Shown here piece after piece: positions 1 to 7,205 of a DNA stretch of 64,000 nucleotides; within the stretch, counting starts at the first letter, position 1, and each line of letters starts with the position of its first letter. The notes beneath the pieces were generated by a model. It was not told where the DNA came from and made no database searches. It saw only the letters and a program-made list of their open reading frames with translations. A program made the translations under genes and the position numbers. The stretch is from Acidovorax sp. YS12 (GTDB taxonomy: Bacteria; Pseudomonadota; Gammaproteobacteria; Burkholderiales; Burkholderiaceae_C): positions 1,984,001 to 2,048,000 of the forward strand of contig CP053915.1 of assembly GCA_021496925.1 (NCBI GenBank), read 5' to 3'.

Positions 1-1746
1 GGCCACGAGCGCCTGCTGCACACCATGCTGGCGGGCGCGACGGGCATCGCCCATGCGCTGCTCGTCGTGGCCGCCGACGACGGCGTGATGCCGCAGACGC
101 GCGAGCACCTGGCCGTGGTGGCGCTGCTGGGCGTCACCCAGGGCACGGTCGCCATCACCAAGATCGACCAGCTCGACCCCGCCACGCGCGCCGCGCGGCT
201 GGACGCCGTGCACGCCGAGGTGCGCGCACTGCTTGCGCCCACGGCACTGGCCGCGGCACCGCTGTTCGACGTCAGCGCGCACACGGGCGAGGGCATCGCC
301 GCGCTGCGCGCGCACCTGTGCGACGCCGCGCGGCAGCACGGCGCGGCGGGCGCGCAGGACACGGCGCGCGCCTTCCGCTTGGCCGTGGACCGCAGCTTCA
401 CCCTGGCCGGCGTGGGCACCGTGGTCACCGGCACCGTGGCCAGCGGCCGCGTGCAGGTGGGCGACGAGCTGTGCATCACGCCGCAGCGGCGCACCGTGCG
501 CGTGCGCGGCATCCATGCGCAGAACCTGCGCGCCGAATCCGCCCACGCCGGCCAGCGCTGCGCCCTGGCCCTGGCCGGCGTGGCCAAGGACGAGGTGCAG
601 CGCGGCCAGGTGGTGTGCGCGCCCGCCATCGCCCTGTGCACCACGCGGCTGGACGTGCAATGCCAGCTCTGGGAAGGCGAGGCGCGCGCCCTGCGCTCGG
701 GCACGCCCGTGCACGCGCACCTGGGCGCCTGCGACGTGGTGGGCGCCATCGTGCTGCTCGACCGCGACGCGCTCGCCCCCGGCGACACGGGGCTGGCCCA
801 ACTGGTGCTGCACGGCAGCGTGGCGGCCTGGCACGGCGACCGCGGCGTGCTGCGCGACGCCTCGGCCACGCGTACGCTGGCCGGGGTGCGCGTGCTCGAC
901 CCCTTCGCGCCGCAGCGCTACCGCCGCACGCCCGAGCGCCTGGCGCAGCTCGCCGCCCAGGCCCTGCCCGGGCGCGCCGCGCGCATCGCCGCGCTGCTGG
1001 CGCATGCACCGCTGGGCCTGGATCTGGCGCAGACCGCCCGCGCCGAGGCGCTGCCCGGCCCCGAGGCGCTGCCGCTGCCGCCCGGAGCCATCCCCCTCGC
1101 GGGCAGCGGCCTGGCCCTGACGCCCAGCACCCTCGGCGCGCTGCAGGCGCACACCCTGGAGCGCCTGCGCGCCTTCCACGCCGCCAGCCCCGAGGAAATC
1201 GGCCCCGACGCGCGGCGCCTGCGCCGCCTGGCCGCGCCACGCGCCAGCGACGCGCTGTGGCAGCACGTGGTGGACAGCCTGATGGAACGCCAGGCCCTGG
1301 CGCGCAGCGGCCACTGGCTGCACCTGCCCGAACACGCCGCGCGCATGAACGCCACCGAGGAGGCGCTGGCCCAGCGCATCCGCCCGCTGCTGCTGGCGGG
1401 CGCGTTCGACCCGCCCTGGGTGCGCACCCTGGCGCAGGACCTGGGCGCCGCCGAAGCCCTGGTGCGCCAGACCCTGGCCAGCATGGCGCGGCGCGGCGAA
1501 GCCTTTCAGGTGGTCAAAGACCTGTACTATCCACTGCCTACGCTTGAACGCTTGGCCGCCATGGCGCGCGATGGCATGGCGGACGGCGCGGCACTGCAGG
1601 CCGCCGCGTTCCGCGACGCGACGGGCCTGGGCCGCAAGCGCGCGATCCAGTTGCTGGAGTTCTTCGACCGCGTGGGCTTCACGCGGCGCGTGAAGGATGC
1701 GCACCTGCTGCGCCCCGGCACGCCGCTGTTCACGGCGCAAGAGTGA
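1..1746 (+). CDS. selB: Selenocysteine-specific elongation factor SelB (5' end outside window)
   Basis: SelB is the GTP-binding elongation factor that brings selenocysteinyl-tRNA(Sec) to in-frame UGA codons through SECIS recognition. The reading frame is open from base 1 and begins inside the G domain at the G3 motif (GHER). The P-loop and about 60 N-terminal residues are therefore missing from the window, not from the gene. The G4 motif TKID is at fragment residues 53-56. EF-Tu-like beta-barrel domains follow, then the C-terminal winged-helix repeats that bind SECIS RNA, ending in an RKRAIQLLEFFDR segment typical of SelB. The stop lies 88 bp before tRNA-Sec, so factor and tRNA are neighbours. 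selA is expected upstream but is not visible. The family assignment is secure. Confidence 0.96.
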   Translation, partial: GHERLLHTMLAGATGIAHALLVVAADDGVMPQTREHLAVVALLGVTQGTVAITKIDQLDPATRAARLDAVHAEVRALLAPTALAAAPLFDVSAHTGEGIAALRAHLCDAARQHGAAGAQDTARAFRLAVDRSFTLAGVGTVVTGTVASGRVQVGDELCITPQRRTVRVRGIHAQNLRAESAHAGQRCALALAGVAKDEVQRGQVVCAPAIALCTTRLDVQCQLWEGEARALRSGTPVHAHLGACDVVGAIVLLDRDALAPGDTGLAQLVLHGSVAAWHGDRGVLRDASATRTLAGVRVLDPFAPQRYRRTPERLAQLAAQALPGRAARIAALLAHAPLGLDLAQTARAEALPGPEALPLPPGAIPLAGSGLALTPSTLGALQAHTLERLRAFHAASPEEIGPDARRLRRLAAPRASDALWQHVVDSLMERQALARSGHWLHLPEHAARMNATEEALAQRIRPLLLAGAFDPPWVRTLAQDLGAAEALVRQTLASMARRGEAFQVVKDLYYPLPTLERLAAMARDGMADGAALQAAAFRDATGLGRKRAIQLLEFFDRVGFTRRVKDAHLLRPGTPLFTAQE

Positions 1747-1833
1747 TTTTTTGCCGCCGGGCCGCCCCAAGGCAAAAAGCGGCCCCCTCGGGGGGCAGCG
1801 ACCCGCGCAACGGTGGAGCGTGGGGGTCAGTTT
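1747..1833. repeat. Intergenic G/C-rich repeat-like segment between selB and tRNA-Sec
   Basis: This short spacer contains a GGCCCCCTCGGGGGGC hairpin followed by a GCGTGGGGGTCA tail. The pattern looks like a dispersed Comamonadaceae intergenic repeat, an impression from memory that a genome self-comparison could test. No coding potential is convincing here. It may simply form a structured spacer between selB and selC transcripts. Confidence 0.35.
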
Positions 1834-1834
1834 C

Positions 1835-1926
1835 GGAAGGGAAGCGTCCCTGGTGGGGCGCCCGGGCTTCAAACCCGGTGGGTTGCGCCACGCGCGGCCG
1901 GAGGGTTCGACTCCCTCTCCCTTCCG
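1835..1926 (+). tRNA. selC: tRNA-Sec (anticodon TCA)
   Basis: A long tRNA with the features of bacterial tRNA-Sec. An 8-bp acceptor stem is formed by GGAAGGGA (from 1835) and TCCCTTCC (to 1925). The anticodon stem CCGGG/CCCGG (1862-1866, 1874-1878) encloses loop CTTCAAA, with anticodon TCA at 1869-1871. An extended variable arm and the T-loop GGTTCGACTCC follow. The discriminator is G1926. CCA is not encoded (the next bases are CCC), so the 3' end must be added enzymatically. Its position directly after selB supports the call. selC genes are known integration hotspots in other bacteria, and a mobile region starts immediately downstream. Confidence 0.96.
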
Positions 1927-1989
1927 CCCCCCATCCCCCCTCACACAACACCAACGCGCTTTTTGGCGGCTTTTCCGCGCACGTTGACC

Positions 1990-2336
1990 TAAATAAATCA
2001 ATGTGATACGCCGCGTTAACTGGCTACAAGGGCTTCCCCACATTCGCAAGCAATACCTCTCCCTGGGTTTATCGCGCAGCGATAGACCCAGGCATGGTCT
2101 TCAACGGTTTCAGCTCAGTTCCCAGCCTTGTGCGTGCAGCGCGTCGATGCTTCTTGGCAAACGGTGCGGACGGCGTGACTACAAACGGTCATTAGCGCTA
2201 CCTTCTGTGTCGGCAGCAAACCCTGATGAAAGACGCGCGCCGGGGGCTCCATTCGTTAGTCGGGTCTTGGGATCTCTCCCATGGCTCCCCTCCAGTTAAC
2301 CGAGCATTCCCCGGCGCAGGTCCAACCTTTTGCACA
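1990..2336 (-). other. Non-coding flank of the IS110-family element, candidate bridge-RNA region
   Basis: About 350 bp between tRNA-Sec and the transposase stop show no believable gene. A strong hairpin lies at 2062-2092: 14-nt arms (2062-2075 and 2079-2092) pair at every position, with one G-T wobble, around a 3-nt loop. Relative to the transposase this is the downstream end. In IS1111-type members of the IS110 family, that long non-coding end carries the structured bridge RNA that directs target choice. The hairpin is seen; the bridge-RNA role is inference from the family. Confidence 0.3.
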
Positions 2337-3449
2337 TCAACGACTGCCTTCACGCGGCGGATTCCTGATCTGTTGGGCTTGTCTTGCTTGCGTTGTTTGT
2401 CTTGCCTGGCCTGATCGGCTCAGGCGGGCATCTTGAAGTTCTCCCCCCCTTTGCAGCACGGCCCAGCACATGCGTGCGTTCTTGGCCGCTATCGCCACCA
2501 CCGCGCGCCAGTAGCCCCGGCGCTCGGCCAGGCTGCGTGCCCAGCGGCTGAGGCTGTCTTGCTTGGGCGCTCGGGGGTTCATGGCGGCAGCCAGCACGGC
2601 CCGCGCTCCCATCACGAGCAGGCTGCGCAGGTAGGCGTCTCCTGCCTTGGTGATGCGCCCCAGGCGCTGTTTGCCGCCCGAGCTGTATTGCCCGGGCACC
2701 AGGCCCAGCCAGGCGCTGAAGCTGCGCCCGCAGGCGAAGTCGTGGCCGTTGCCCACGGTGCTGATGAGGGCCATGGCGGTGGTCTGGCCTATGCCGCTCA
2801 GTTGCATCAACTGCCGTGCCTGCGTGTTGTGGCGGGCCATGAAGGCAATGTGGCGGTCGTATTCGGCGATGCGTTCATCCAGCCCGGTGACTTCACTGAG
2901 CAGGTCGCCGATGACGGTGTTGGCCCAGCCGGGCAGGTCTTCGAGGTGGGCCAATGCTTCGCGCCGCACGGTGGCGGCCTTCAGGGGCAGCACGATGCCC
3001 AGTTCCGACAGCAGGCCCCGGATGCGGTTGAGGGTGGCGGTGCGCTGCTCCACGAAGCCCTGGCGGGCGCGGTGCACCATCAACTGGCCTTGTTGTTCAA
3101 TGGTCTTGAGGGGCACGAAGCGCATTTGGGGCCGGGTGACAGCTTCGCAGATCGCCGCAGCGTCGGCGGCATCGTTCTTGCCTCGTTTGCCCGAGAGGCG
3201 GTAGGGGGCGACGAACTTGGGGGCCATCAGGCGCACGGTGTGGCCGAGCTTGTCGAATTCCCTGGCCCAGTGGTGTGCGCCGGAGCACGCTTCCATGCCG
3301 ATGAGGCACGGGGGCAAGGCGGCGATGAGTTCCAGCAGTTTGTCTCGGGCCACGCTGGGGCGCACCAGCGCGGGCTTACCTGCTGCATCCACACCGTGAA
3401 CGGCGAAGACGTTCTTTGCCAGGTCGATTCCTACGGTTACGATGGTCAT
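2337..3449 (-). CDS. IS110-family transposase (IS1111 type)
   Basis: A 370-residue DEDD recombinase. The N-terminal RuvC-like domain starts with the GIDLAKNVF motif (first catalytic Asp at residue 9), then IGMEAC and KNDAADAAAI. The C-terminal Tnp_20 domain contains the LMQLSGIGQTTA helix-hairpin-helix and the GQYSSGGKQRLGRITKAGD block with the likely nucleophilic serine. The ATG at 3449 is chosen over the longer frame because a purine-rich GGAAGGGGAAG site lies just upstream and the protein then starts exactly at the conserved MTIVTVG. The Gln/Arg-rich last 25 residues look like an unconserved tail. The gene appears intact, so the element may still be active. Confidence 0.9.
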   Translation of the reverse strand: MTIVTVGIDLAKNVFAVHGVDAAGKPALVRPSVARDKLLELIAALPPCLIGMEACSGAHHWAREFDKLGHTVRLMAPKFVAPYRLSGKRGKNDAADAAAICEAVTRPQMRFVPLKTIEQQGQLMVHRARQGFVEQRTATLNRIRGLLSELGIVLPLKAATVRREALAHLEDLPGWANTVIGDLLSEVTGLDERIAEYDRHIAFMARHNTQARQLMQLSGIGQTTAMALISTVGNGHDFACGRSFSAWLGLVPGQYSSGGKQRLGRITKAGDAYLRSLLVMGARAVLAAAMNPRAPKQDSLSRWARSLAERRGYWRAVVAIAAKNARMCWAVLQRGGELQDARLSRSGQARQTTQARQAQQIRNPPREGSR

Positions 3450-3619
3450 GGACTTCCCCTTCCATAAAACAAGCGTGTTGATGAGAGATTGCACTTCCCA
3501 TCGTGGCACTTGGTTGCCGTTCTGCGCAAATGCGCGCTGCGCTTGGGACGGGGAAGTCCCTTTCATTCGTTATATACAGTATTTCGTCAAACGCCATGCA
3601 ATGGGTTTTCATGGCCAAT

Positions 3620-3910
3620 TCATCGTTTTTTGGCCGGTAGGATGAAGCCCATGCCCAGCAGGGTGAAACCGTCGCGGGTGAGGCGGTACAGCTTGTGCTG
3701 CTGCGCGCCGGTTTCGGGCAAGGTGTAGTACCCCTGCGCAAAATTGCGCAGGGCTTCCTCGGGAAGCTGCTCAACCAGGGTTTCAATGGCCCGCAGCACG
3801 TCACGGTGCGGCTTGCCGAAGTGGCGTGCAACGTCGGTGCTCAGGGTGGTGGGGGTGCCGTCAACGGCGGCGACGATGGGCGCGGATGCGCGGGGGAGAG
3901 ACAGGGCCAT
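3620..3910 (-). pseudogene. Truncated phage regulatory protein, Rha family
   Basis: The 96-residue product matches the N-terminal part of the phage Rha regulator family. It has the block STDVARHFGKPHRDVLRAI followed by LPEEALRNFAQGYYT and the conserved YRLTRDGFTLLGMGF strand. Family members then continue with a helical region (typically starting with a Gly-Lys-Ala segment), but here the frame runs into ILPAKKR and stops, so the C-terminal half is lost. The ATG at 3910 has a clear GGAGG site. The break lies next to the IS110-type element, which suggests that the insertion or a later deletion removed the rest. It is the only plainly phage-like gene of the island. Confidence 0.7.
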
Positions 3911-4061
3911 GATGGGCCTCCAAGGCTCCGGTTGCAAAAACCGTCGCCCAGACGCCAATCAGGGCAGCGGCTCGAACAGGTTGGCGTACCGGGGAACCTC
4001 GCGGAAACCGGCGGGCCTTGCGGCCCCCTGCCCGAGCCGCCAAAAAAGGGGCACGAACGAA

Positions 4062-4093
4062 AAAGCCGCAAAACTGCGGTGGTTTGCGGCTTT
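4062..4093 (-). terminator. Strong hairpin, terminator-like on the minus strand
   Basis: The 11-nt arms AAAGCCGCAAA (4062-4072) and TTTGCGGCTTT (4083-4093) are perfectly complementary around a 10-nt loop. Read on the minus strand the stem runs straight into a five-T tract, the layout of an intrinsic terminator. The nearest minus-strand gene that could read into it is padR at 6040-5450, so it may stop antisense transcription through the toxin-antitoxin pair. That role is inferred. Confidence 0.45.
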
Positions 4094-4175
4094 GCCGCGA
4101 CATTCCTTCAGGACGCCAATCCCGGCTGCGCCTTTTTCGCGCAGCGCTGGCGGTGTATCACCCCATATCACTGTG

Positions 4176-4204
4176 TTGTGTTTTATACGTCTCTGACGTA
4201 CAAT
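4176..4204 (+). promoter_or_regulatory. Promoter and palindromic operator of the higBA-like pair
   Basis: TTGTGT (4176-4181) and TACAAT (4199-4204) are spaced by 17 bp and form a good sigma-70 promoter. Between them lies a perfect inverted repeat TACGTC-TCT-GACGTA (4186-4200) that overlaps the -10 box. The HTH antitoxin encoded just downstream is the natural ligand. Since the toxin ATG is at 4210, transcription should start at or beside the start codon. Confidence 0.65.
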
Positions 4205-4209
4205 AAGGC

Positions 4210-4536
4210 ATGCACACCATCATCGAAACGCCCATCTTCAGCTCCGATGCCAAAGGCATCTGGGCCGAAGGCGAGCGTGGCGAATTCTGCGCATGGCTGG
4301 CGGCCAACCCCGAAGCCGGGGACGTGATCCCCGGCTCGGGCGGTTGCCGCAAGGTGCGCTGGGCGCGCACTGGCATGGGCAAGCGCGGCGGGGTACGGGT
4401 GATTTATTTCAACCGGCTGGACAACGGCGTGATTCACCTGCTGGTGATCTACGCCAAGGCGGTGCGTGGCAACATCCCGGCGCACCTTCTGAAAGCCATC
4501 AAGCAGGAGATCGAGGATGCCTACTATCAAGCGTGA
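4210..4536 (+). CDS. higB: HigB/RelE-type toxin of a type II toxin-antitoxin pair
   Basis: A 108-residue RelE-superfamily protein of the HigB-2/NadT-like branch, whose members cleave ribosome-bound mRNA. Features of the fold are the IWAEGERGEFCAWLAANPEAGDVIPGSGGCRKVRW block, the GMGKRGGVRVIYF core strands, and the HLLVIYAKAVRGNIPAHLLKAI helix. It overlaps the antitoxin by 20 bp, toxin first, as is usual for the HigBA order. Only AAGG, two bases from the ATG, could serve as ribosome site, and the predicted transcription start is at the ATG. Leaderless translation is therefore possible. The symbol is used in the broad sense. Confidence 0.85.
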   Translation: MHTIIETPIFSSDAKGIWAEGERGEFCAWLAANPEAGDVIPGSGGCRKVRWARTGMGKRGGVRVIYFNRLDNGVIHLLVIYAKAVRGNIPAHLLKAIKQEIEDAYYQA

Positions 4537-4804
4537 AACCATGACAGGCGAAGAACTGGGCCTCAAGCTGCTGGCCTCGGTCAAGCAGATGCGCGCAGGC
4601 CAGGGCACGGTGGTGCATTCGCCGGTTGCGCAAGTGCGCGCCGCCTCTGAGTTGTCGCAAGCGCAGTTCGCCCAGCTCATGGGCGTGAGCGTTCGCACCT
4701 TGCAGGAATGGGAACAGGGGCGCCGCCAGCCCAGCGGGGCAGCGCAAACCCTGCTGGCCGTGGCCCAGCGCCACCCCGAAGTGCTGCGCGAACTGGCCGC
4801 GTAA
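4517..4804 (+). CDS. higA: HigA/NadS-type HTH antitoxin
   Basis: A 95-residue antitoxin with a C-terminal HTH_3 domain, roughly residues 40-85: VRAASELSQAQFAQLMGV followed by SVRTLQEWEQGRR. It ends in ALLAVAQRHPEVLREL-type helices typical of NadS/HigA-2 proteins. It should neutralise the upstream RelE-like toxin and repress the shared promoter by binding the palindrome at 4186-4200. The start overlaps the toxin gene by 20 bp, so translation is likely coupled. The stop is 41 bp before the left end of the deleted IS3 element. Confidence 0.85.
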   Translation: MPTIKRETMTGEELGLKLLASVKQMRAGQGTVVHSPVAQVRAASELSQAQFAQLMGVSVRTLQEWEQGRRQPSGAAQTLLAVAQRHPEVLRELAA

Positions 4805-4845
4805 CTCACTGCGAACCATCCCCACCACCCCAGGCCCTGGGGCAC

Positions 4846-5445
4846 TGACCTTGCCCCCGAAAGACGTATCCCTTGCTGAGTGTTTCAATGCAAGCGAGGA
4901 AGACGTAAATGACGAAGACGGCAAGAGCGCGCTACACGCTCGAATTCAAGCAAGAGGCAGTGCGGCTGGTTGAGGGCGGGCAGAGCATCGCGGCGGCAGC
5001 GCGCACCTTGGGCGTGGTCGAGCAGACCTTGTTCAACTGGGTCAAGGCGCAGCGCGAAGGCAAGCTCACCCGCACAAGCAGGCCGGGTTGATCTTCCACA
5101 GCGACCGGGGCAGCCAGTACGCCAGCCACGACTTCCAGGACGTGCTCAAGGCGTACGGCATCACCAGTTCGATGAGCCGCAAAGCCAGCTGCTGGGACAA
5201 CGCCTGCAGCGAGACGCTGTTCGGGTCATTGAAGGTGGAGCGGCTGCACGGCCAGCGCTTCAAGACCAGGCGCGAGGCGAAGGACGAAACCATAGCCCGG
5301 CTGCTCTGGTACAACCGTGCTCGATTGCACTCGACGCTGGCCTGCGTCAGCCCAATGCAGTTCGAGCAGGACTGGCTTGCCAATCAACCACGGCAAGCCA
5401 ACTCATGAGATCAGCTATGGGATACGGATTCCAGGGGCAAGGTCA
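4846..5445 (+). mobile_element. IS3-family internal-deletion derivative (600 bp)
   Basis: The ends are imperfect inverted repeats of 27 bp: 4846-4872, beginning TGACCTTGCCCCC, and 5419-5445 in inverse orientation, beginning TGACCTTGCCCCT. They match at 23 of 27 positions. Inside are the first 55 or so codons of orfA joined to the last 107 or so codons of orfB. About half of a normal IS3 element is missing and both ends are kept. Such derivatives can be moved by a full-length relative. No target duplication is visible in the flanking bases. The right end lies only 4 bp from the padR stop codon. Confidence 0.85.
4909..5408 (+). pseudogene. IS3-family transposase remnant, orfA start fused out of frame to orfB end
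   Basis: The first part (from ATG 4909) is the HTH_Tnp_1 start of OrfA: YTLEFKQEAVRLV, then SIAAAARTLGVVEQTLFNWVKAQREGKLT. After the junction near 5080 the sequence is the C-terminal half of the OrfB integrase core. It has IFHSDRGSQYAS with a catalytic Asp, then SMSRKASCWDNACSET and LWYNRARLHSTLACVSPMQFE. The two parts are in different frames and orfA stops at 5089-5091. The first catalytic Asp region of OrfB is deleted. No functional transposase can be made. Confidence 0.88.
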
Positions 5446-5449
5446 TTTC

Positions 5450-6040
5450 TCACTTTTCATCCGCAGAACGTGTGGGGTGCACGCCCCTTCGCACAGGCGA
5501 TGAATCGGCGGGCGACGACAGCAAGTCCAGCGCCTTGCGCACCACGTCGATCCACACCTGCTCCTGCTGGATGCCGGCCTCCAGCACCAGGCTGCGCAAC
5601 TGGCCGGCGCGGCCCAGGCGCTTTTGCCTGCCGAAGTCGGTCACGGCGATCTGCTGGTAGAGCGCGAGCTTGGCCTCGTGCCACTGCAGGCGCCTGCGCA
5701 TTTCCTCTTCCAGCCCGCAGGGGCCCACGGCCGCGTCCGCGCGCAGGCGCACCATCAGGGCGTCGCGCAAGGGCTTGGGGTCTTCCTGTTCGAGCGTCCA
5801 CCGCTGGAGCTCGCTGCGGCCTTGCGGCAGCACTTCATAGGAGCGCTTGCGGCCCCGGCTTCCCAGCATGGGCGTGGATTTGACGAGGCCCTGCGCCTCC
5901 AGCCGGTTCAATTCACGGTAGATCTGCTGGTGCGTGGCATGCCAGAAGTGGCCGATCGAGCGGTCGAAGCGTTCGGCAAGCTCGGCGCCGGAGCAGGGGT
6001 GCTCGATCAAGGCGGTCAGGAGCGCATGGGGCAGGGACAT
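5450..6040 (-). CDS. PadR-family transcriptional regulator
   Basis: A 196-residue regulator with the PadR winged helix at residues 5-75 (LLTALIEHPCSGAELAERF, then HFWHATHQQIYRELNRLEAQGLV). A helical C-terminal dimerisation domain follows (residues 90-180, EEEMRRRLQWHEAKLALYQQI). It is divergent from the nitronate monooxygenase-like operon. The spacer holds two copies of an operator-like palindrome, so it probably represses both directions until an aromatic or acyl ligand is bound, as is usual in the family. The start at 6040 is the first Met of the conserved domain; no good ribosome site precedes it, so the start is uncertain. The IS3 derivative ends just behind its stop. Confidence 0.9.
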   Translation of the reverse strand: MSLPHALLTALIEHPCSGAELAERFDRSIGHFWHATHQQIYRELNRLEAQGLVKSTPMLGSRGRKRSYEVLPQGRSELQRWTLEQEDPKPLRDALMVRLRADAAVGPCGLEEEMRRRLQWHEAKLALYQQIAVTDFGRQKRLGRAGQLRSLVLEAGIQQEQVWIDVVRKALDLLSSPADSSPVRRGVHPTRSADEK

Positions 6041-6096
6041 ACGGAGGCGATACGAAGCGGGGCAATGCGTTGATCTTGCCCGATGCCGGGCCATGT

Positions 6097-6155
6097 TTTC
6101 GCAACCAGTTGCATTTTAGGGATTGGGCTGCTTAAAATTTCGCAACCAGTTGCAT
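6097..6155. promoter_or_regulatory. Duplicated PadR-type operator and promoter of the 6208-10236 operon
   Basis: The 18-base sequence TTTCGCAACCAGTTGCAT occurs twice, at 6097-6114 and 6138-6155, exactly 41 bp apart (about four helical turns). Its core GCAAC-CA-GTTGC is an inverted repeat. A promoter for the rightward operon can be drawn as TTGCAT (6109-6114), 17 bp, TTAAAA (6132-6137), so the two copies bracket it. Binding by the divergent PadR regulator is inferred. Confidence 0.75.
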
Positions 6156-6207
6156 AAAGATGCCGCTGCATGCCGGAAGGTTCGATCACCCCCCCAGGAG
6201 ACAAGCC

Positions 6208-7191
6208 ATGAGACTTCCCCCCATCCTGTCCCATCTGCCGCTGCCCATCATCGGCTCGCCGCTGTTCATCATCAGCACGCCACGACTGGTCATCGCGCAG
6301 TGCAAGGCGGGCGTGGTCGGCTCCATGCCGGCACTCAACGCCCGGCCCGCATCGCTGCTGGACGAATGGCTGGCCGAGATCACCGAGGAGCTGGCCGCCC
6401 ACAACCGCGCCAACCCCAACCGGCCGGCCGCGCCCTTCGCTATCAACCAGATCGTGCACCGCAGCAACGAGCGCCTGGAGCACGACATGGCGATGTGCGA
6501 GAAGTACAAGGTGCCGATCATCATCACCTCGCTGGGCGCGCGCGAGGACGTGAACCAGGCTGTGCACCGCTGGGGCGGCGTGGTGATGCACGACGTGATC
6601 AGCAACCACTTCGCCCGCAAGGCGATCGACAAGGGCGCGGACGGCATCATCGCCGTGGCGGCGGGTGCCGGAGGCCATGCGGGCACCACCAGCCCCATGG
6701 CGCTGGTGCAGGACATCCGCGCCTGGTTCGACGGCCCCCTGGCGCTGTCCGGCGCCATCGGCAGCGGCCGCGCCGTACTGGCCGCGCAGGCCATGGGGGC
6801 GGACTTCGCCTACATCGGCTCGGGCTTCATCGCCACCGAGGAGGCACGCGCCGAGGAGGGCTACAAGCAGATGATCACGCAGTCCGACAGCGCGGACATC
6901 CTCTACTCCAACCTGTTCACGGGCGTGCATGGCAACTACCTGCGCCCCTCGGTCGTCGCTGCAGGCCTGGATCCGGACAACCTGCCAGTCAGCGACGCTT
7001 CCAAGATGAACTTCAGCGAGAGCACGGGCGTCAAGGCGTGGAAGCACATCTGGGGCTGCGGCCAGGGCATTGGCCCCGTCAAGGAGGTGCTGCCCGCCGG
7101 GATCTGGATCGATCGCCTCGTGGAGGAGTACCACGACGCATTGGCCCAATTGCAACGCAGCGCGCCGGCCCGCCAGCCCGTGGCCGCATGA
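6208..7191 (+). CDS. Nitronate monooxygenase / 2-nitropropane dioxygenase-like flavoprotein
   Basis: A 327-residue FMN-dependent TIM-barrel enzyme of the NPD family. It shows the N-terminal LPIIGSPLFIISTPRLVIAQ, the phosphate-binding region AGAGGHAGTTSPMALV with the usual active-site His, and GAIGSGRAVLAAQAMGADFAYIGS. The family oxidises alkyl nitronates, but many members act as enoyl-reductase-like or still unknown flavin enzymes. The ATG at 6208 has AGGAG eight bases upstream. It is first in an operon with an acyl-CoA synthetase and an acyl-CoA dehydrogenase, so its real substrate may be an acyl-CoA or short acid. The fold assignment is firm, the substrate is not. Confidence 0.88.
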   Translation: MRLPPILSHLPLPIIGSPLFIISTPRLVIAQCKAGVVGSMPALNARPASLLDEWLAEITEELAAHNRANPNRPAAPFAINQIVHRSNERLEHDMAMCEKYKVPIIITSLGAREDVNQAVHRWGGVVMHDVISNHFARKAIDKGADGIIAVAAGAGGHAGTTSPMALVQDIRAWFDGPLALSGAIGSGRAVLAAQAMGADFAYIGSGFIATEEARAEEGYKQMITQSDSADILYSNLFTGVHGNYLRPSVVAAGLDPDNLPVSDASKMNFSESTGVKAWKHIWGCGQGIGPVKEVLPAGIWIDRLVEEYHDALAQLQRSAPARQPVAA

Positions 7192-7205
7192 CCAGGAGCA
7201 CGCCC

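Larger units (their letters stand above)
1990..3645 (-). mobile_element. IS110-family (IS1111-type) insertion sequence, ends approximate
   Basis: The element is defined by its transposase (2337-3449, minus strand) plus non-coding flanks. The upstream flank appears to end where the neighbouring rha gene is broken (about 3645). The downstream flank runs towards tRNA-Sec (about 1990). IS110-family elements lack classical terminal inverted repeats and make no reliable target duplication, so the ends cannot be fixed by eye. A second genomic copy or an empty site would define them. Confidence 0.45.

Noticed and set aside
476..1240. Long minus-strand open frame opposite selB
   Set aside because: Its Arg/Ala/Pro-rich translation is the usual antisense shadow of a G+C-rich gene, and selB is certain.
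3841..4103. Minus-strand frames of 76 and 80 residues upstream of rha, phage Ash-like in flavour
   Set aside because: The phrases (GGSGRGPQGPP, WRLGDGFCNRS) recall short phage proteins, but there is no clear start or ribosome site and the frames overlap the rha start. Evidence is too weak for a gene call.
5080..5100. TGA in the IS3 remnant as a programmed frameshift or Sec codon
   Set aside because: The junction lacks the normal orfA-orfB overlap and about half of the element is missing. It is a deletion scar.
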